DNA of 64,000 nt. Origin: Streptomyces sp. L-9-10 (GTDB lineage: Bacteria > Actinomycetota > Actinomycetes > Streptomycetales > Streptomycetaceae). The position numbers and the translations under genes are program-made. The first letter of the stretch is position 1, and each line of letters opens with the position of its first letter. Below, piece by piece: positions 24,241-33,307 of the stretch. The stretch is taken from contig NZ_PHRF01000066.1 in NCBI RefSeq assembly GCF_004151105.1, positions 1 through 64,000 on the forward strand, in the 5' to 3' direction. The notes under the pieces were generated by a model. It did not search any database and had not been told where the DNA came from. It saw only the letters and a program-made list of their open reading frames with translations.

Positions 24241-25182
24241 TCAGCCCTGTCGGGCCAGGTCCGCGGCTCCCACCAGCCCTGCCTCGCCGCCCAGTTGGGC
24301 CGCGAGCACCTGGGCGTGCGGGCGCCACTCGCCACCGATCAGCCAGCGCCGGAAGGACTTGCGGATCGGGTCGAGGACCAGTTCGCCCTCGTCCGACACG
24401 CCGCCGCCGACGATGAACGCGGACGGGTCGAAGAGCGAGGCCAGATCGGCGAGACCGGCACCCGCCCAACGGGCCAGCTCGCGGAAGGAGTCGATGGCGA
24501 CGGGGTCACCGGCGCGGGCCGCCGCGCTGATGTGCCTGCCCTCGATGCCCTCCGGGGTGCCGTCGCCGAGACCGAGCAGCGTCCCGGCGTTCTCCGGAGT
24601 CGCGTTGGCGCGCTGCCTGGCGTACCGGACGAGAGCACGCCCTGACGCGTACTGCTCCCAGCAGCCCTGGCTTCCGCAACCGCACAGCAGCCCGTCGGGC
24701 ACGACCCGGATGTGCCCGAACTCGGCTGCCACGCCGAAGCGTCCGCGGCGCAGCTTGTTGCCGATGATGATGCCGCCGCCGAGCCCCGTGCCGAGCGTGA
24801 TGCAGATGACGTCGTCATGGCCCTGCCCGGCACCGAACCTGTACTCGCCCCAGGCGGCGGCGTTGGCGTCGTTCTCCACGACGACCGGCAGTCCGACCCG
24901 CTGCTCGACCTTGTCCTTGAGCGGTTCGTGACGCCAGTTGATGTTCGGCGCGAAGAGGACGGTCGCGCGCTTGTCGTCCACATAGCCGGCGGCGCCGATG
25001 CCGACGGCCTCGATCTGGTGCCCCTCGCCGGCACCGGAGACCGCGGCGCAGATCGCGTCCACGATGCCTTCGGCGGTCGGCGGAGTGGGTACCTTGTGCG
25101 TTTCCAGGATGGTGCCCTCTTCGTCGACCACGCCGGCCGCGATCTTCGTGCCGCCGATGTCGACGCCGATGGTGAGTCCCAT
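24241..25182 (-). CDS. glkA: ROK-family glucokinase
   Basis: The protein has 313 residues. It phosphorylates glucose and in Streptomyces also mediates carbon catabolite repression. Visible motifs are GVDIGGTKIAAGVVD (phosphate loop), VVENDANAAAWGE with the catalytic Asp, TLGTGLGGGI and the ROK zinc site EFGHI...CGCGSQGCWEQ. C-terminal FIVGGGVS completes the ATP site. It starts at ATG 25182 and lies on the same strand as the four genes that follow upstream. Confidence 0.96.
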   Translation of the reverse strand: MGLTIGVDIGGTKIAAGVVDEEGTILETHKVPTPPTAEGIVDAICAAVSGAGEGHQIEAVGIGAAGYVDDKRATVLFAPNINWRHEPLKDKVEQRVGLPVVVENDANAAAWGEYRFGAGQGHDDVICITLGTGLGGGIIIGNKLRRGRFGVAAEFGHIRVVPDGLLCGCGSQGCWEQYASGRALVRYARQRANATPENAGTLLGLGDGTPEGIEGRHISAAARAGDPVAIDSFRELARWAGAGLADLASLFDPSAFIVGGGVSDEGELVLDPIRKSFRRWLIGGEWRPHAQVLAAQLGGEAGLVGAADLARQG

Positions 25183-25285
25183 GTGTCCCTCAGTTTTCGG
25201 TCGAGCCCCGCTAAGGCTCAACCGTACCCGAGGGCGGGCGCCGGCCCGGCCGGTCCTGCCCCGTGTACCGCTGTCGCCCCGGTGG

Positions 25286-25756
25286 TCAGTCCAGGTCGAT
25301 CCGGCCGTCCGGACCAGGCCCTTCGTCCCTCGGGTCGGTGGGATCGCCGGCCTTCTCCGTCTCCCGTACGGCCCCGGTCGACGGAGGCGTCCCCTGGGTC
25401 CAGCGGGACTCCTGGGACTCGACGGCGGAGCGGTACGCGGCGAGCAGTTCGTTGCCCGCGGCGGCGAGATGGTCGAAGACTCCGGGGTTGCGCTCGATGA
25501 CCGGCTCGACGGCCGCCTTCGCCTGGTTGATGAACTGCTGTACGGCGCCCTGCGCGGCCACGCCGAACAGCGGGCCCGGCAGCGCGGAGACCTTGTCGGC
25601 GACGGCTTCGACCAGCTTGCGCAGTTCCTCGGTGGCGGAGCCTGGCTGCGGGCCGTAGGTCGCGCGGCGGCGCTCCTTCTCGGCCTCCAGATCCTCGGCG
25701 CATGCCGTGGCCCAGGCGTCCGAGTCGGCGGCGGGGCGCTCGGTGGCATCGCTCAT
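25286..25756 (-). CDS. Hypothetical actinobacterial protein (DUF5304-like)
   Basis: The protein has 156 residues. It is helical in the middle (EELRKLVEAVADKVSALPG, AVQQFINQAKAAVEPVIERN) with acidic disordered ends. It is soluble and has no signal peptide. The start ATG 25756 lies behind GGAG. It sits between an ArsA-like ATPase and glucokinase on the same strand. The family assignment is from memory and no function is known to me. Confidence 0.7.
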   Translation of the reverse strand: MSDATERPAADSDAWATACAEDLEAEKERRRATYGPQPGSATEELRKLVEAVADKVSALPGPLFGVAAQGAVQQFINQAKAAVEPVIERNPGVFDHLAAAGNELLAAYRSAVESQESRWTQGTPPSTGAVRETEKAGDPTDPRDEGPGPDGRIDLD

Positions 25757-25845
25757 GCGGCACTCCTGCGTCAGAGACAGGGTCTTCCGCCACGGGCAGC
25801 GGAAGGGTTCGTACCTTCGACGGTACCCGAACGGAGGTACGTCGT

Positions 25846-27060
25846 TCAGTGTGCGCGCGGCCACAGGTCGGGGTCGGGGGTGAATCTCACCCGCAGCACG
25901 CCGTCCGTGAGAGCCGCGCCGGTGACCGTGCAGCGGCGCAGCGCGGACGGCAGCGGAACGATGCGGCGGAACGGGCCGACCGTGAGCAGGAGTTCGTCGT
26001 CCCTGCGTACCAGCGCCAGTTCGCTCTTGACCGCCCCGGGCAGTGGCAGGCACCAGACGAGCAGATTCTCCTCGGCGAGCCGGTCCTCCACGGGCCAGGG
26101 GTCCTCGGCGGGGCTCCCGCCGGTGGCGCCCTCCGGCACGGTGTCGAGAGGGGCGGGGCCGAGAGGGGCGGGGCCGAGAAGGGCGAGGTCGTCGAGACCG
26201 CGCGGGTCCCGGCCCAGATGCCCCACCACGTGCACGGGTGTCCCGGGCTGCCATCCCTCGTGCCACTCGTCCAGGCATTTGCGCTGCTGGGCGACGAGCG
26301 TCGCGAGCCAGGGGTCGGCGGCGTCGCCGGGCAGTATCCGGTTGGCCATGAGCGCGTCGGCCCGCAGTCCGTACAGTGCGATCCCGGCGCGGGCGGCGCG
26401 CAGGGCCTCGGCCGCGGCGGGCCCCGGCTCGGCGACCAGCCGCAGGGTCGTGGCGGGGTCCTCCACGAGCGACTGGACGGCGGCCAGCTCGGCGTCCCAC
26501 CGGGCGGCCGTCTCGTACAGCCACTGCGCGGGCATGGGTATCCCGGCGAGCTGCGCCATCATCGGGCGGAGCGCGCGGGCGGCCTGCCGTTCCCGGGGCA
26601 GCAGCCGGCGCAGATAGCGGCGCAGTTGTTCGGGCAGGGCGAGCAGGGCCAGGGCGTCGCGCAGCGGTGGCAGGTCGACGACGAGGACGTCCCAGTCGCC
26701 TGCCGCGGCCCGGCGCAGGGCGTGCAGCAGGGCGGACTGTTCGCTGCCGGGCAGTTCGGTGAGTTCCTCACCGGCCAGCTCGCGGGCGCCGAGCAGTTCG
26801 AGCGCGGTGGCGGCCCGCTCCTGGAAGGCGAGCGTCTCCGTACGGAAGTGCGCGCCTGAATCGATGCGCGCGGCCCACAGGCCGTCCCGTACCGGAGCGG
26901 GGTCGTCCGGCGTTCCGGCCGGTGTTCCGAGAAGCTCGCCGAGCGGGCCGGCGGAGAGCAGCAGGACCCGTCCGCCGGGCCGGGCGGCGGCGAGCGCGGT
27001 CGCGGCGGCGATGGTCGTACGGCCCGCCCCGCCGGGGCCGGTGACGAGGACCGTACGCAT
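25846..27060 (-). CDS. ArsA/GET3-like ATPase
   Basis: The protein has 404 residues. A deviant Walker A motif, GPGGAGRTT, lies at about residues 8-16. It carries Arg where most ArsA/MinD proteins have the second lysine. VLVVDLPP is the Walker B strand. The C-terminal region has a beta-sandwich-like ending (VKSELALVRRDDELLLTVG), as in actinobacterial ArsA relatives with an Hsp20-like tail. The role is unknown. No arsenic genes are present, and it is five bases from an SRPBCC lipid-binding gene. Confidence 0.82.
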   Translation of the reverse strand: MRTVLVTGPGGAGRTTIAAATALAAARPGGRVLLLSAGPLGELLGTPAGTPDDPAPVRDGLWAARIDSGAHFRTETLAFQERAATALELLGARELAGEELTELPGSEQSALLHALRRAAAGDWDVLVVDLPPLRDALALLALPEQLRRYLRRLLPRERQAARALRPMMAQLAGIPMPAQWLYETAARWDAELAAVQSLVEDPATTLRLVAEPGPAAAEALRAARAGIALYGLRADALMANRILPGDAADPWLATLVAQQRKCLDEWHEGWQPGTPVHVVGHLGRDPRGLDDLALLGPAPLGPAPLDTVPEGATGGSPAEDPWPVEDRLAEENLLVWCLPLPGAVKSELALVRRDDELLLTVGPFRRIVPLPSALRRCTVTGAALTDGVLRVRFTPDPDLWPRAH

Positions 27061-27065
27061 CGGCG

Positions 27066-27509
27066 TCAGGCTCCGGGGACGGATTCGACGCGCTTCTTGA
27101 GGCCCGCGAGGGCCCGGTCGATGATGACCTTCTCGGCCTTGCGCTTGATCATGCCGAGCATCGGGATCTTGACGTCGACGGTCAGCCGGTAGGTGACCTC
27201 GGTGCCCGACCCGGCGGGCGACAGCAGGTACGAGCCGTCGAGGGCACGCAGCATCTGGGACTTCACCAGCGTCCAGCTGACCTCGTTGTCGCCGGTCCAG
27301 GTGTAGGCGAGGGTGTGGTCGTCCTTGATCGCTCCGGCGTCCAGTACCAGCCTGACCTGCTCGGCACGCCCCCGGCCGTCGGTGGCCAGCACCTCGGCCT
27401 CCTTCACCTCGCCGGTCCACTCGGGGTAGCGGTCGAAGTCGGCGATCACGCCCATGACGTCGGCCGGTGCCGCCTCGATCGTGATGCTCGAACTGGTGTG
27501 TTCCGCCAT
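27066..27509 (-). CDS. SRPBCC (START-like) ligand-binding protein
   Basis: The protein has 147 residues. The N-terminal SSSITIEAAPADVMGVIADFDRYPEW and the long C-terminal helix (KAEKVIIDRALAGLKKRVES) are typical of polyketide-cyclase/START-like folds that hold hydrophobic ligands. The gene is almost fused to the ArsA-like ATPase downstream (five-base gap), so the two probably act together. The ligand cannot be told from sequence. Confidence 0.85.
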   Translation of the reverse strand: MAEHTSSSITIEAAPADVMGVIADFDRYPEWTGEVKEAEVLATDGRGRAEQVRLVLDAGAIKDDHTLAYTWTGDNEVSWTLVKSQMLRALDGSYLLSPAGSGTEVTYRLTVDVKIPMLGMIKRKAEKVIIDRALAGLKKRVESVPGA

Positions 27510-27583
27510 CGCCGTGCTCCTCCGGTGCTGGGGCTGTCCCGGCTTCTGGATATGTGTGGTGCAGGCTATCGCGAGTGCGCCGG

Positions 27584-28360
27584 TCACCATTCCATGGCCC
27601 ACGGGCGCCCGGTCGCCGCGAAGTGCCCCACGTTCACGCACTCCGTGGCGCCGACGCGCATCCGGCGGGCCAGCGGCTGATGGACGTGTCCGAACAGCGA
27701 GTACCGCGGCCTCGTACGGCGGATGGCGTCCAGCAGCGCGGTGCTGCCGCGCTCGAAGCGGCGGGCGACCGTGTCGTACGTCAGCTCGGGCACGTCGGGC
27801 GGGATGTGCGAGCACAGCACATCCACCTCGCCGAGCGCCTCGACCTTGGCCGCGTAGTCCTCGTCGGAGATCTCGTACGGGGTGCTCATGGGGGTACGCA
27901 GCCCGCCGCCGACGAATCCGAAGACCCGGCCGCCCAGTTCCACCCGCTCACCGTCCAGCACGGTGGTGCCCGGCTGCGCGTACTCCCGCCAGAGGTCCGG
28001 GATGTCGACATTGCCGTAGGTCGCGTACGTCGGGTCGGGGAACGCCGCGAACAGTTCGGCGTACTGGCGCCGCACGCCCCGCTCGATGGCGGCACGCGGG
28101 TCGAGCCCGAGCCCGGCCCACAGCTCCCGGCCGAACTCCCGGGCCTCGTCGAAGCGGCGGGCGGTGCGCAGCGCCACGATCCTGTCGGCGTTCTCGGCGC
28201 CGAAGAGGTCGGGGAAGATACCGCGCGAATGGTCCGCGTAGTCCAGGAAGAGCACGAGGTCACCGAGGCAGATCAGGGCGTCCGCGCCGTCACCCGCCTT
28301 CGCGAGATCCCGTGCGTTCCCATGGACATCACTGATCACATTGACTCGCATACCTCGCAT
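27584..28360 (-). CDS. Metallophosphoesterase
   Basis: The protein has 258 residues. Calcineurin-type motifs are clear: VISDVHGNARDL, LICLGDLV, TYGNVD, VLCSHIPPD and FGHVHQPL, with final VNVGHFA. Such enzymes hydrolyse phosphate mono- or diesters. I take ATG 28360 (MRGMRVNV) as start. ATG 28351 is nearly as good. It is divergent from the acyl-CoA ligase and shares a promoter gap with it. Confidence 0.87.
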   Translation of the reverse strand: MRGMRVNVISDVHGNARDLAKAGDGADALICLGDLVLFLDYADHSRGIFPDLFGAENADRIVALRTARRFDEAREFGRELWAGLGLDPRAAIERGVRRQYAELFAAFPDPTYATYGNVDIPDLWREYAQPGTTVLDGERVELGGRVFGFVGGGLRTPMSTPYEISDEDYAAKVEALGEVDVLCSHIPPDVPELTYDTVARRFERGSTALLDAIRRTRPRYSLFGHVHQPLARRMRVGATECVNVGHFAATGRPWAMEW

Positions 28361-28503
28361 GACGATCACCCTAGAACTCCGATTCCGCCCTCGGTAGAGG
28401 GGCCGGACCTGCGGTTCCTTCCGTGGCGGCGGAGGTGTGGACTACTCTGCGCGAAGTACCGCACAGTACGTGTGACGCACGGAACATCTGGCCGGGACCC
28501 TCT

Positions 28504-28523
28504 ATCGGTACGACCGTACCGAT
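28504..28523. promoter_or_regulatory. Candidate operator upstream of the acyl-CoA ligase
   Basis: ATCGGTACG, two bases, CGTACCGAT form a perfect 9-bp inverted repeat in the gap between the metallophosphoesterase and acyl-CoA ligase genes. The size and symmetry suit a dimeric TetR- or GntR-type repressor. The regulator is not identified. Confidence 0.5.
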
Positions 28524-28637
28524 GGGTAACGTCCGGGCAGTCCAGTCGTGCTCGCCCCACCGAGCACCTGCCCGATCTTGGACCGCAGCCGGCGCGTACG
28601 AAGCCGTGGCGCCGGCGCCCGATGAGGAGCAGCAGTC

Positions 28638-30434
28638 TTGCGCGAGTTCAGCCTTCCGGCCCTGTACGAGGTCCCTTCGGACGGCAATCTGACGGATCTC
28701 ATCCGCCGTAATGCCGCGCAGCACCCGGATGTCGCGGTCCTGGGCCGCAAGGTGGCCGGCGCCTGGACGGACGTCACCGCCACGCAGTTCCTCGCCGAGG
28801 TACGGGCCGCGGCCAAGGGCCTGATCGCGGCGGGCATCCAGCCCGGCGACCGGGTCGCACTGATGTCCCGTACCCGCTTCGAATGGGTACAGCTCGACTT
28901 CGCGATCTGGAGCGCCGGCGCGGTCACCGTCCCGGTGTACGAGACCAGCTCGGCCGAGCAGGTGCAGTGGATCCTCGGCGACTCGGGCGCGGTCGCGGCG
29001 ATCGTGGAGACCGCGGAGCACGCCGCGTCGGTGGAGTCGGTACGGGGCGGCCTCCCCGGCCTGCGGAACGTCTGGCGGATCGACGACGGCGCGGTCGCGG
29101 AACTGACCTCCGCCGGCGCCGGGATCACGGACGCGGCCGTCGACGAACGCGCCGCGACCGCGAAGGCGGACGACCCGGCGACCATCGTCTACACCTCGGG
29201 CACCACCGGCCGCCCCAAGGGCTGTGTGCTGACGCACCGCAGCTTCTTCGCGGAGTGCGGCAACGCGGTGGAACGCCTCAACCCCCTCTTCCGCACGGGC
29301 GAGTGCTCCGTGCTGCTCTTCCTCCCCGCCGCGCATGTCTTCGGGCGGCTCGTCGAGGTGGCGGCCGTGATGGCACCGATCAAGCTCGGCTGCCTGCCGG
29401 ACATCAAGAACCTCACCGACGACCTGGCGGCCTTCCGGCCGACGCTGATCCTCGGAGTCCCCCGCGTCTTCGAGAAGGTCTACAACTCCGCCCGCGCCAA
29501 GGCCCAGGCGGACGGCAAGGGCCGGATCTTCGACAAGGCCGCGCACACGGCGATCGCGTACAGCCGCGCGCTGTCCACCCCGCGGGGCCCGTCCCTCGGC
29601 CTGAGGATCCGGCACAAGATCTTCGACAAGCTCGTCTACGGCAAACTCCGCGCCGTCCTCGGCGGACGCGGCGAGTACGCGATCTCCGGCGGCGCCCCGC
29701 TGGGCGAGCGGCTGGGCCACTTCTACCGGGGCATCGGCTTCACGGTACTGGAGGGCTACGGCCTCACCGAATCCTGCGCGGCCACCGCCTTCAACCCGTG
29801 GGACCGCCAGAAGATCGGCACGGTCGGCCAGCCCCTGCCGGGCTCGGTCGTCCGGATCGCCGACGACGGCGAGGTCCTGCTCCACGGCGAGCACCTGTTC
29901 ACCGGCTACTGGAACAACCCCGAGGCGACGGCCGAGGCCCTCGCCGACGGCTGGTTCCACACCGGCGACATCGGCACGCTCGATGAGGACGGCTATCTCT
30001 CGATCACCGGCCGCAAGAAGGAGATCCTGGTCACCGCCGGCGGCAAGAACGTCGCCCCGGCCGTGATCGAGGACCGCATCAGGGCGCACGCGCTGATCGC
30101 GGAGTGCATGGTCGTGGGCGACGGCCGCCCGTTCGTGGGCGCGCTGATCACCCTGGACGAGGAGTTCCTGACCCGCTGGGCCAAGGACCACGGCAACCCC
30201 TCGGACGCGACGGCGGCGACGCTGCGGCTGGACCCGGAGCTGCTGGCGGAGGTGCAGCGGGCGGTGGACGAGGGGAACGCGGCGGTGTCGAAGGCGGAGT
30301 CGGTACGGAAGTTCCGGGTGCTGACGCGGCAGTTCACGGAGGAGGCGGGGCACATCACGCCGTCGATGAAGCTGAAGCGCAATGTGGTGGCGAAGGACTT
30401 CGCCGACGAAATCGAAGCGATCTATCAGGGCTGA
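28638..30434 (+). CDS. Long-chain acyl-CoA ligase (AMP-forming)
   Basis: The protein has 598 residues. The AMP-binding P-loop TIVYTSGTTGRPKGCVLTH lies near 185-203. Later come GYGLTESCAATAFN, GWFHTGDIG and ITGRKKEILVTAGGKN (A8 hinge). It activates fatty acids to acyl-CoA in the cytoplasm. The start is TTG 28638 behind GAGGAGC. The coding strand shifts from C-rich (29281-29340: 14 G, 28 C) to G-rich (30241-30300: 33 G, 11 C) towards the 3-prime end, next to a repeat. Confidence 0.95.
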   Translation: MREFSLPALYEVPSDGNLTDLIRRNAAQHPDVAVLGRKVAGAWTDVTATQFLAEVRAAAKGLIAAGIQPGDRVALMSRTRFEWVQLDFAIWSAGAVTVPVYETSSAEQVQWILGDSGAVAAIVETAEHAASVESVRGGLPGLRNVWRIDDGAVAELTSAGAGITDAAVDERAATAKADDPATIVYTSGTTGRPKGCVLTHRSFFAECGNAVERLNPLFRTGECSVLLFLPAAHVFGRLVEVAAVMAPIKLGCLPDIKNLTDDLAAFRPTLILGVPRVFEKVYNSARAKAQADGKGRIFDKAAHTAIAYSRALSTPRGPSLGLRIRHKIFDKLVYGKLRAVLGGRGEYAISGGAPLGERLGHFYRGIGFTVLEGYGLTESCAATAFNPWDRQKIGTVGQPLPGSVVRIADDGEVLLHGEHLFTGYWNNPEATAEALADGWFHTGDIGTLDEDGYLSITGRKKEILVTAGGKNVAPAVIEDRIRAHALIAECMVVGDGRPFVGALITLDEEFLTRWAKDHGNPSDATAATLRLDPELLAEVQRAVDEGNAAVSKAESVRKFRVLTRQFTEEAGHITPSMKLKRNVVAKDFADEIEAIYQG

Positions 30435-30794
30435 GTTCTGGCCGAGGCCGGTGATGCGGTGCGGTTGTCTTTGGCCGAGGCCGGTGGTGCGGTGCCGTTG
30501 TCTTTGGCCGAGGCCAGTGGTGCGGTGCGGGTTGTCGCCGGGGTGCGCTCCGGGGCTCGCGTCCCGGACTGCATGATTTACGGCGCGCAGCTGCTTTGAC
30601 GATGGTTCAGGCGTCCGCGCGCCACACATCACGCTCTACGTCCCGGACACGACCCCTGCGCGCCCCCCGTCACCGCCCGTCACGGACTGGCGCGGCCGTG
30701 CGCCGGGGGCGAACAGGCCCACCGGGCGGGAGGGGGATCGTCCCGGCCCCCGGCCCAGCCACGACAACCGCACCCCCCGCCGGGCGGCGTACCG
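30435..30794. repeat. Palindromic intergenic repeat, copy 3, between convergent genes
   Basis: After the ligase stop come three tandem 33-bp units (TGGCCGAGGCCGGTG at 30439, 30472 and 30505). TCGCCGGGGTGCGCTCCGGG, GTCCCGGACTGCATGATTTA and the shared block at 30601-30687 follow. From the opposite side, right after the glycosyltransferase stop and read on the minus strand, is CGGTACGCCGCCCGGCGG and then GTGCGGTTGTCGTGGCTGGG, matching the left arm of copy 1. No gene is visible here. Confidence 0.78.
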
Positions 30795-31949
30795 CTAGAG
30801 CAACGCCTTGAGGCGCGACGCCAGCGAGTCCCAGCGCCACCTCTCCTCCACCCACTCGCGTCCCCGCTCCCCCATCCGCCGCCTCAGCTCCTCGTCCCCC
30901 AGCAGCGCCACCACCCGCTCCGCCGTTTCCGCGGACGCCACCTCCTGCGGCCCCCCGCGCACCACCCATCCCGTCTCACCCTCCAGCACCGCGTCCGGCG
31001 CCCCGCCCGAGTCGCCCGCGATCACCGGGAGCCCCGTCGCCGACGCCTCCAGGTAGACGATGCCCAGGCCCTCGACGTCGAGGCCGCCGCGCCGGGTGCG
31101 GCACGGCATCGCGAAGACGTCGCCCGCGCCGAAGTGGGCGGGGAGTTCCGACCAGGGGACGGCGCCGGTGAAGCGTACGGAGCCGGCCACGCCCGTGTCG
31201 GCCGCCAGCTTCCGCAGCGCCCCCTCGTACGGTCCGCCGCCCACGATCAGCAGCACCGCGTCCGGGACCCGGGCCAGTATCGCGGGCAGCGCGAGGATCA
31301 GCGTGTCCTGGCCCTTGCGCGGGACCAGCCGGGAGACGCAGACCACGACGGGCCGGTCCGCGAGGCCGAGCCGTTCGCGGACGGCCTGGCCGCCCGAGCC
31401 CGGGTGGAAGGTCTTCTCGTCCACGCCGGGCGGCAGTTGGACCATGCGCCCGGCGGCCTCCGGGGTGAGCGCGGCGGCGATGCGCGAGCGCGTGTACTCA
31501 CCGAGGTAGGTGATCGTGTCCGTGCCCTCGCCGATGCGCCGCAGCAGCTGCCGGGACGCGGGCAGCTGGGCCCAGCCGGCCTCGTGGCCGTGCGTGGTGG
31601 CGACCAGGCGCCGGGCGCCGGCCGCGCGCAGGGCGGGGGCCATCAGGCCGAGCGGGGCCGCCGCGCCGAACCAGACCGACTCGCAGCCGTGCTCGCGCAG
31701 CAGCCGGGTGGCTCTGCGGGTGACGCGCGGGGTCGGCAGCAGCATCGTCGTACGGTCGCGTACGACGGTGAACGGCTGCTCCGCGTCGAACGCCGCCGTC
31801 GCCTCCGCGCCCTCGCGCCCGCGCTTCCAGGTGGAGGCGTAGACGACGAGCCGTTCGGGGTCCAGACGCAGCGCCATGTTGTGCAGGAACGCCTGGATGC
31901 CGCCCGGCCTGGGCGGAAAGTCATTGGTCACGATCAATGTCTTGTGCAT
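30795..31949 (-). CDS. GT4 glycosyltransferase, PimB-like mannosyltransferase
   Basis: The protein has 384 residues with a two-domain GT-B fold. N-terminal LIVTNDFPPRPGGIQAFL and TTHGHEAGW, nucleotide-sugar region VCVSRLVPRKGQDTLI, and EGLGIVYLEASATGLPVIAGDSGG (EX7E motif) match actinobacterial PimB-type enzymes, which mannosylate phosphatidylinositol mannosides using GDP-mannose. The donor and acceptor are inferred. The last part of the coding strand is extremely G-rich (38 G and 7 C over 30841-30900) and abuts the repeat. Confidence 0.88.
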   Translation of the reverse strand: MHKTLIVTNDFPPRPGGIQAFLHNMALRLDPERLVVYASTWKRGREGAEATAAFDAEQPFTVVRDRTTMLLPTPRVTRRATRLLREHGCESVWFGAAAPLGLMAPALRAAGARRLVATTHGHEAGWAQLPASRQLLRRIGEGTDTITYLGEYTRSRIAAALTPEAAGRMVQLPPGVDEKTFHPGSGGQAVRERLGLADRPVVVCVSRLVPRKGQDTLILALPAILARVPDAVLLIVGGGPYEGALRKLAADTGVAGSVRFTGAVPWSELPAHFGAGDVFAMPCRTRRGGLDVEGLGIVYLEASATGLPVIAGDSGGAPDAVLEGETGWVVRGGPQEVASAETAERVVALLGDEELRRRMGERGREWVEERWRWDSLASRLKALL

Positions 31950-32062
31950 CGCCGCAGACAGTACCCAACCCGGCGGCGGCCCTGCCTCGTGGCTCCCGCA
32001 CAGCCGCGCCCTGCATCATGACACCCGCGGTCACGTACGAGTCGGACGAGGATGAGGCGGTC

Positions 32063-33307
32063 ATGGCGGGCGCGCACGGCACACGGTTCCCGGTCGCGGT
32101 GTGGGCCCTCACCAGGGCGGCGCTGCTGCTCTGCGTCTTCAAGGTCGTCACGCTGCCCGGACCCGACGTCACCGGCGATGTCGCGGTGATCTACCAGGGC
32201 TGGTACGAGGTGCTGAAGACCGGCACATACCCGCTGGACGATGTGACCTGGCAGTATCCGCCGGCCGCGGCGCTGGCGATCGTCTCGCCCGCGGTGCTGC
32301 CGTTCCTCGGCTACGCCTCCGCCTTCTTCGTGCTGGCGCTCCTCTGTGACGCGATGGCCTTCGGGCTGCTGCTGTACGCGGGGAGGCGGACCGGCCGGTC
32401 CATGGGGGGCGCGTGGGTGTGGGTGGCGGGGGTGCCGCTGCTGGGTCCGACGGCGTACGCGCGATACGACCTGATGGTGACGGCGGTGGCGGTCGCCGCC
32501 CTGCTCGCCGGGGTGCGCCGGCCGCGGCTGATGGGGGCGCTCGCCGGGCTCGGTGCCCTGCTGAAGGTGTGGCCGGTACTGCTGCTGGTGGGTACCCCGC
32601 GCGGCCGGGTCACCCGGTGGTCCTGGGGGACGGCCGCGGTGGTGGCGGCCGTACTGCTCGCGGTCTGTTCCGCCGCGATGCCCGGGGCGCTGGCGTTCCT
32701 GACCTTCCAGCGCGACCGGGGCACCGAGATCGAGTCGCTGGGCGCGCTGGTCTTCCAGGTGGCGAGGCACTTCGGCTGGAACGGGAGCGTGCTGCTCAAC
32801 TACGGTTCCGTGGAGTTCGTGGGGCCGTATGTCCCGCTGGTCAGCAACGCCGCGCTGGCGCTGACCGTCCTGTCCTTCGGCTGGCTGCTGGTGTGGCGGC
32901 TGAGGGCGCGCGGGTTCGGCGCGGGCACGCCGTACGACGCGGCGTTCGCCGCCGTGCTGCTGTTCACCACCACGAGCCGGGTGATCAGTCCGCAGTACAT
33001 GCTCTGGCTGGTCGGTCTGGCGGCCGTCTGTCTGACGCTGCGGGCGAGCCGGATGGCCCTGCCCGCGTGGCTGGTGGTGGCGGCGACCGCCGTGACACTG
33101 CTCGAGTTCCCGCTGCTGTTCTCGCACGTGGTGGCCGGCGACCCGACGGGCGTCCTGCTGCTGGCCGTACGGAACGGACTGCTGGTCGCGGCGACCCTGA
33201 CCGCCTGTGCGCGCCTGTGGCGGGACACGGTCTCCGGGCCCCGCGACAGGGAGGCGCCCGCGGTCAGGCCAGACGCCGGCGCACAAAGTCGCGCCAACGT
33301 GCCGTGA
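32063..33307 (+). CDS. GT87-family integral membrane glycosyltransferase
   Basis: The protein has 414 residues with about ten hydrophobic helices. DVTGDVAVIYQGWYEVLKTG and DDVTWQYPPAAALAI form the extracytoplasmic loop with the catalytic acidic residue seen in GT87 (DUF2029) polyprenyl-phosphate-mannose-type mannosyltransferases. It sits divergently from the PimB-like gene, which suggests a shared PIM or mannan pathway. ATG 32063 has a GAGGATGAGG ribosome site. Its 3-prime 44 bases overlap the convergent lipoprotein gene. Confidence 0.82.
   Translation: MAGAHGTRFPVAVWALTRAALLLCVFKVVTLPGPDVTGDVAVIYQGWYEVLKTGTYPLDDVTWQYPPAAALAIVSPAVLPFLGYASAFFVLALLCDAMAFGLLLYAGRRTGRSMGGAWVWVAGVPLLGPTAYARYDLMVTAVAVAALLAGVRRPRLMGALAGLGALLKVWPVLLLVGTPRGRVTRWSWGTAAVVAAVLLAVCSAAMPGALAFLTFQRDRGTEIESLGALVFQVARHFGWNGSVLLNYGSVEFVGPYVPLVSNAALALTVLSFGWLLVWRLRARGFGAGTPYDAAFAAVLLFTTTSRVISPQYMLWLVGLAAVCLTLRASRMALPAWLVVAATAVTLLEFPLLFSHVVAGDPTGVLLLAVRNGLLVAATLTACARLWRDTVSGPRDREAPAVRPDAGAQSRANVP

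Noticed and set aside
30382..30811. Short ORFs inside repeat copy 3 (repeated WPRPVVRC peptide)
   Set aside because: The peptide repeats only reflect the 33-bp DNA units. There is no ribosome site or codon signature of a real gene.
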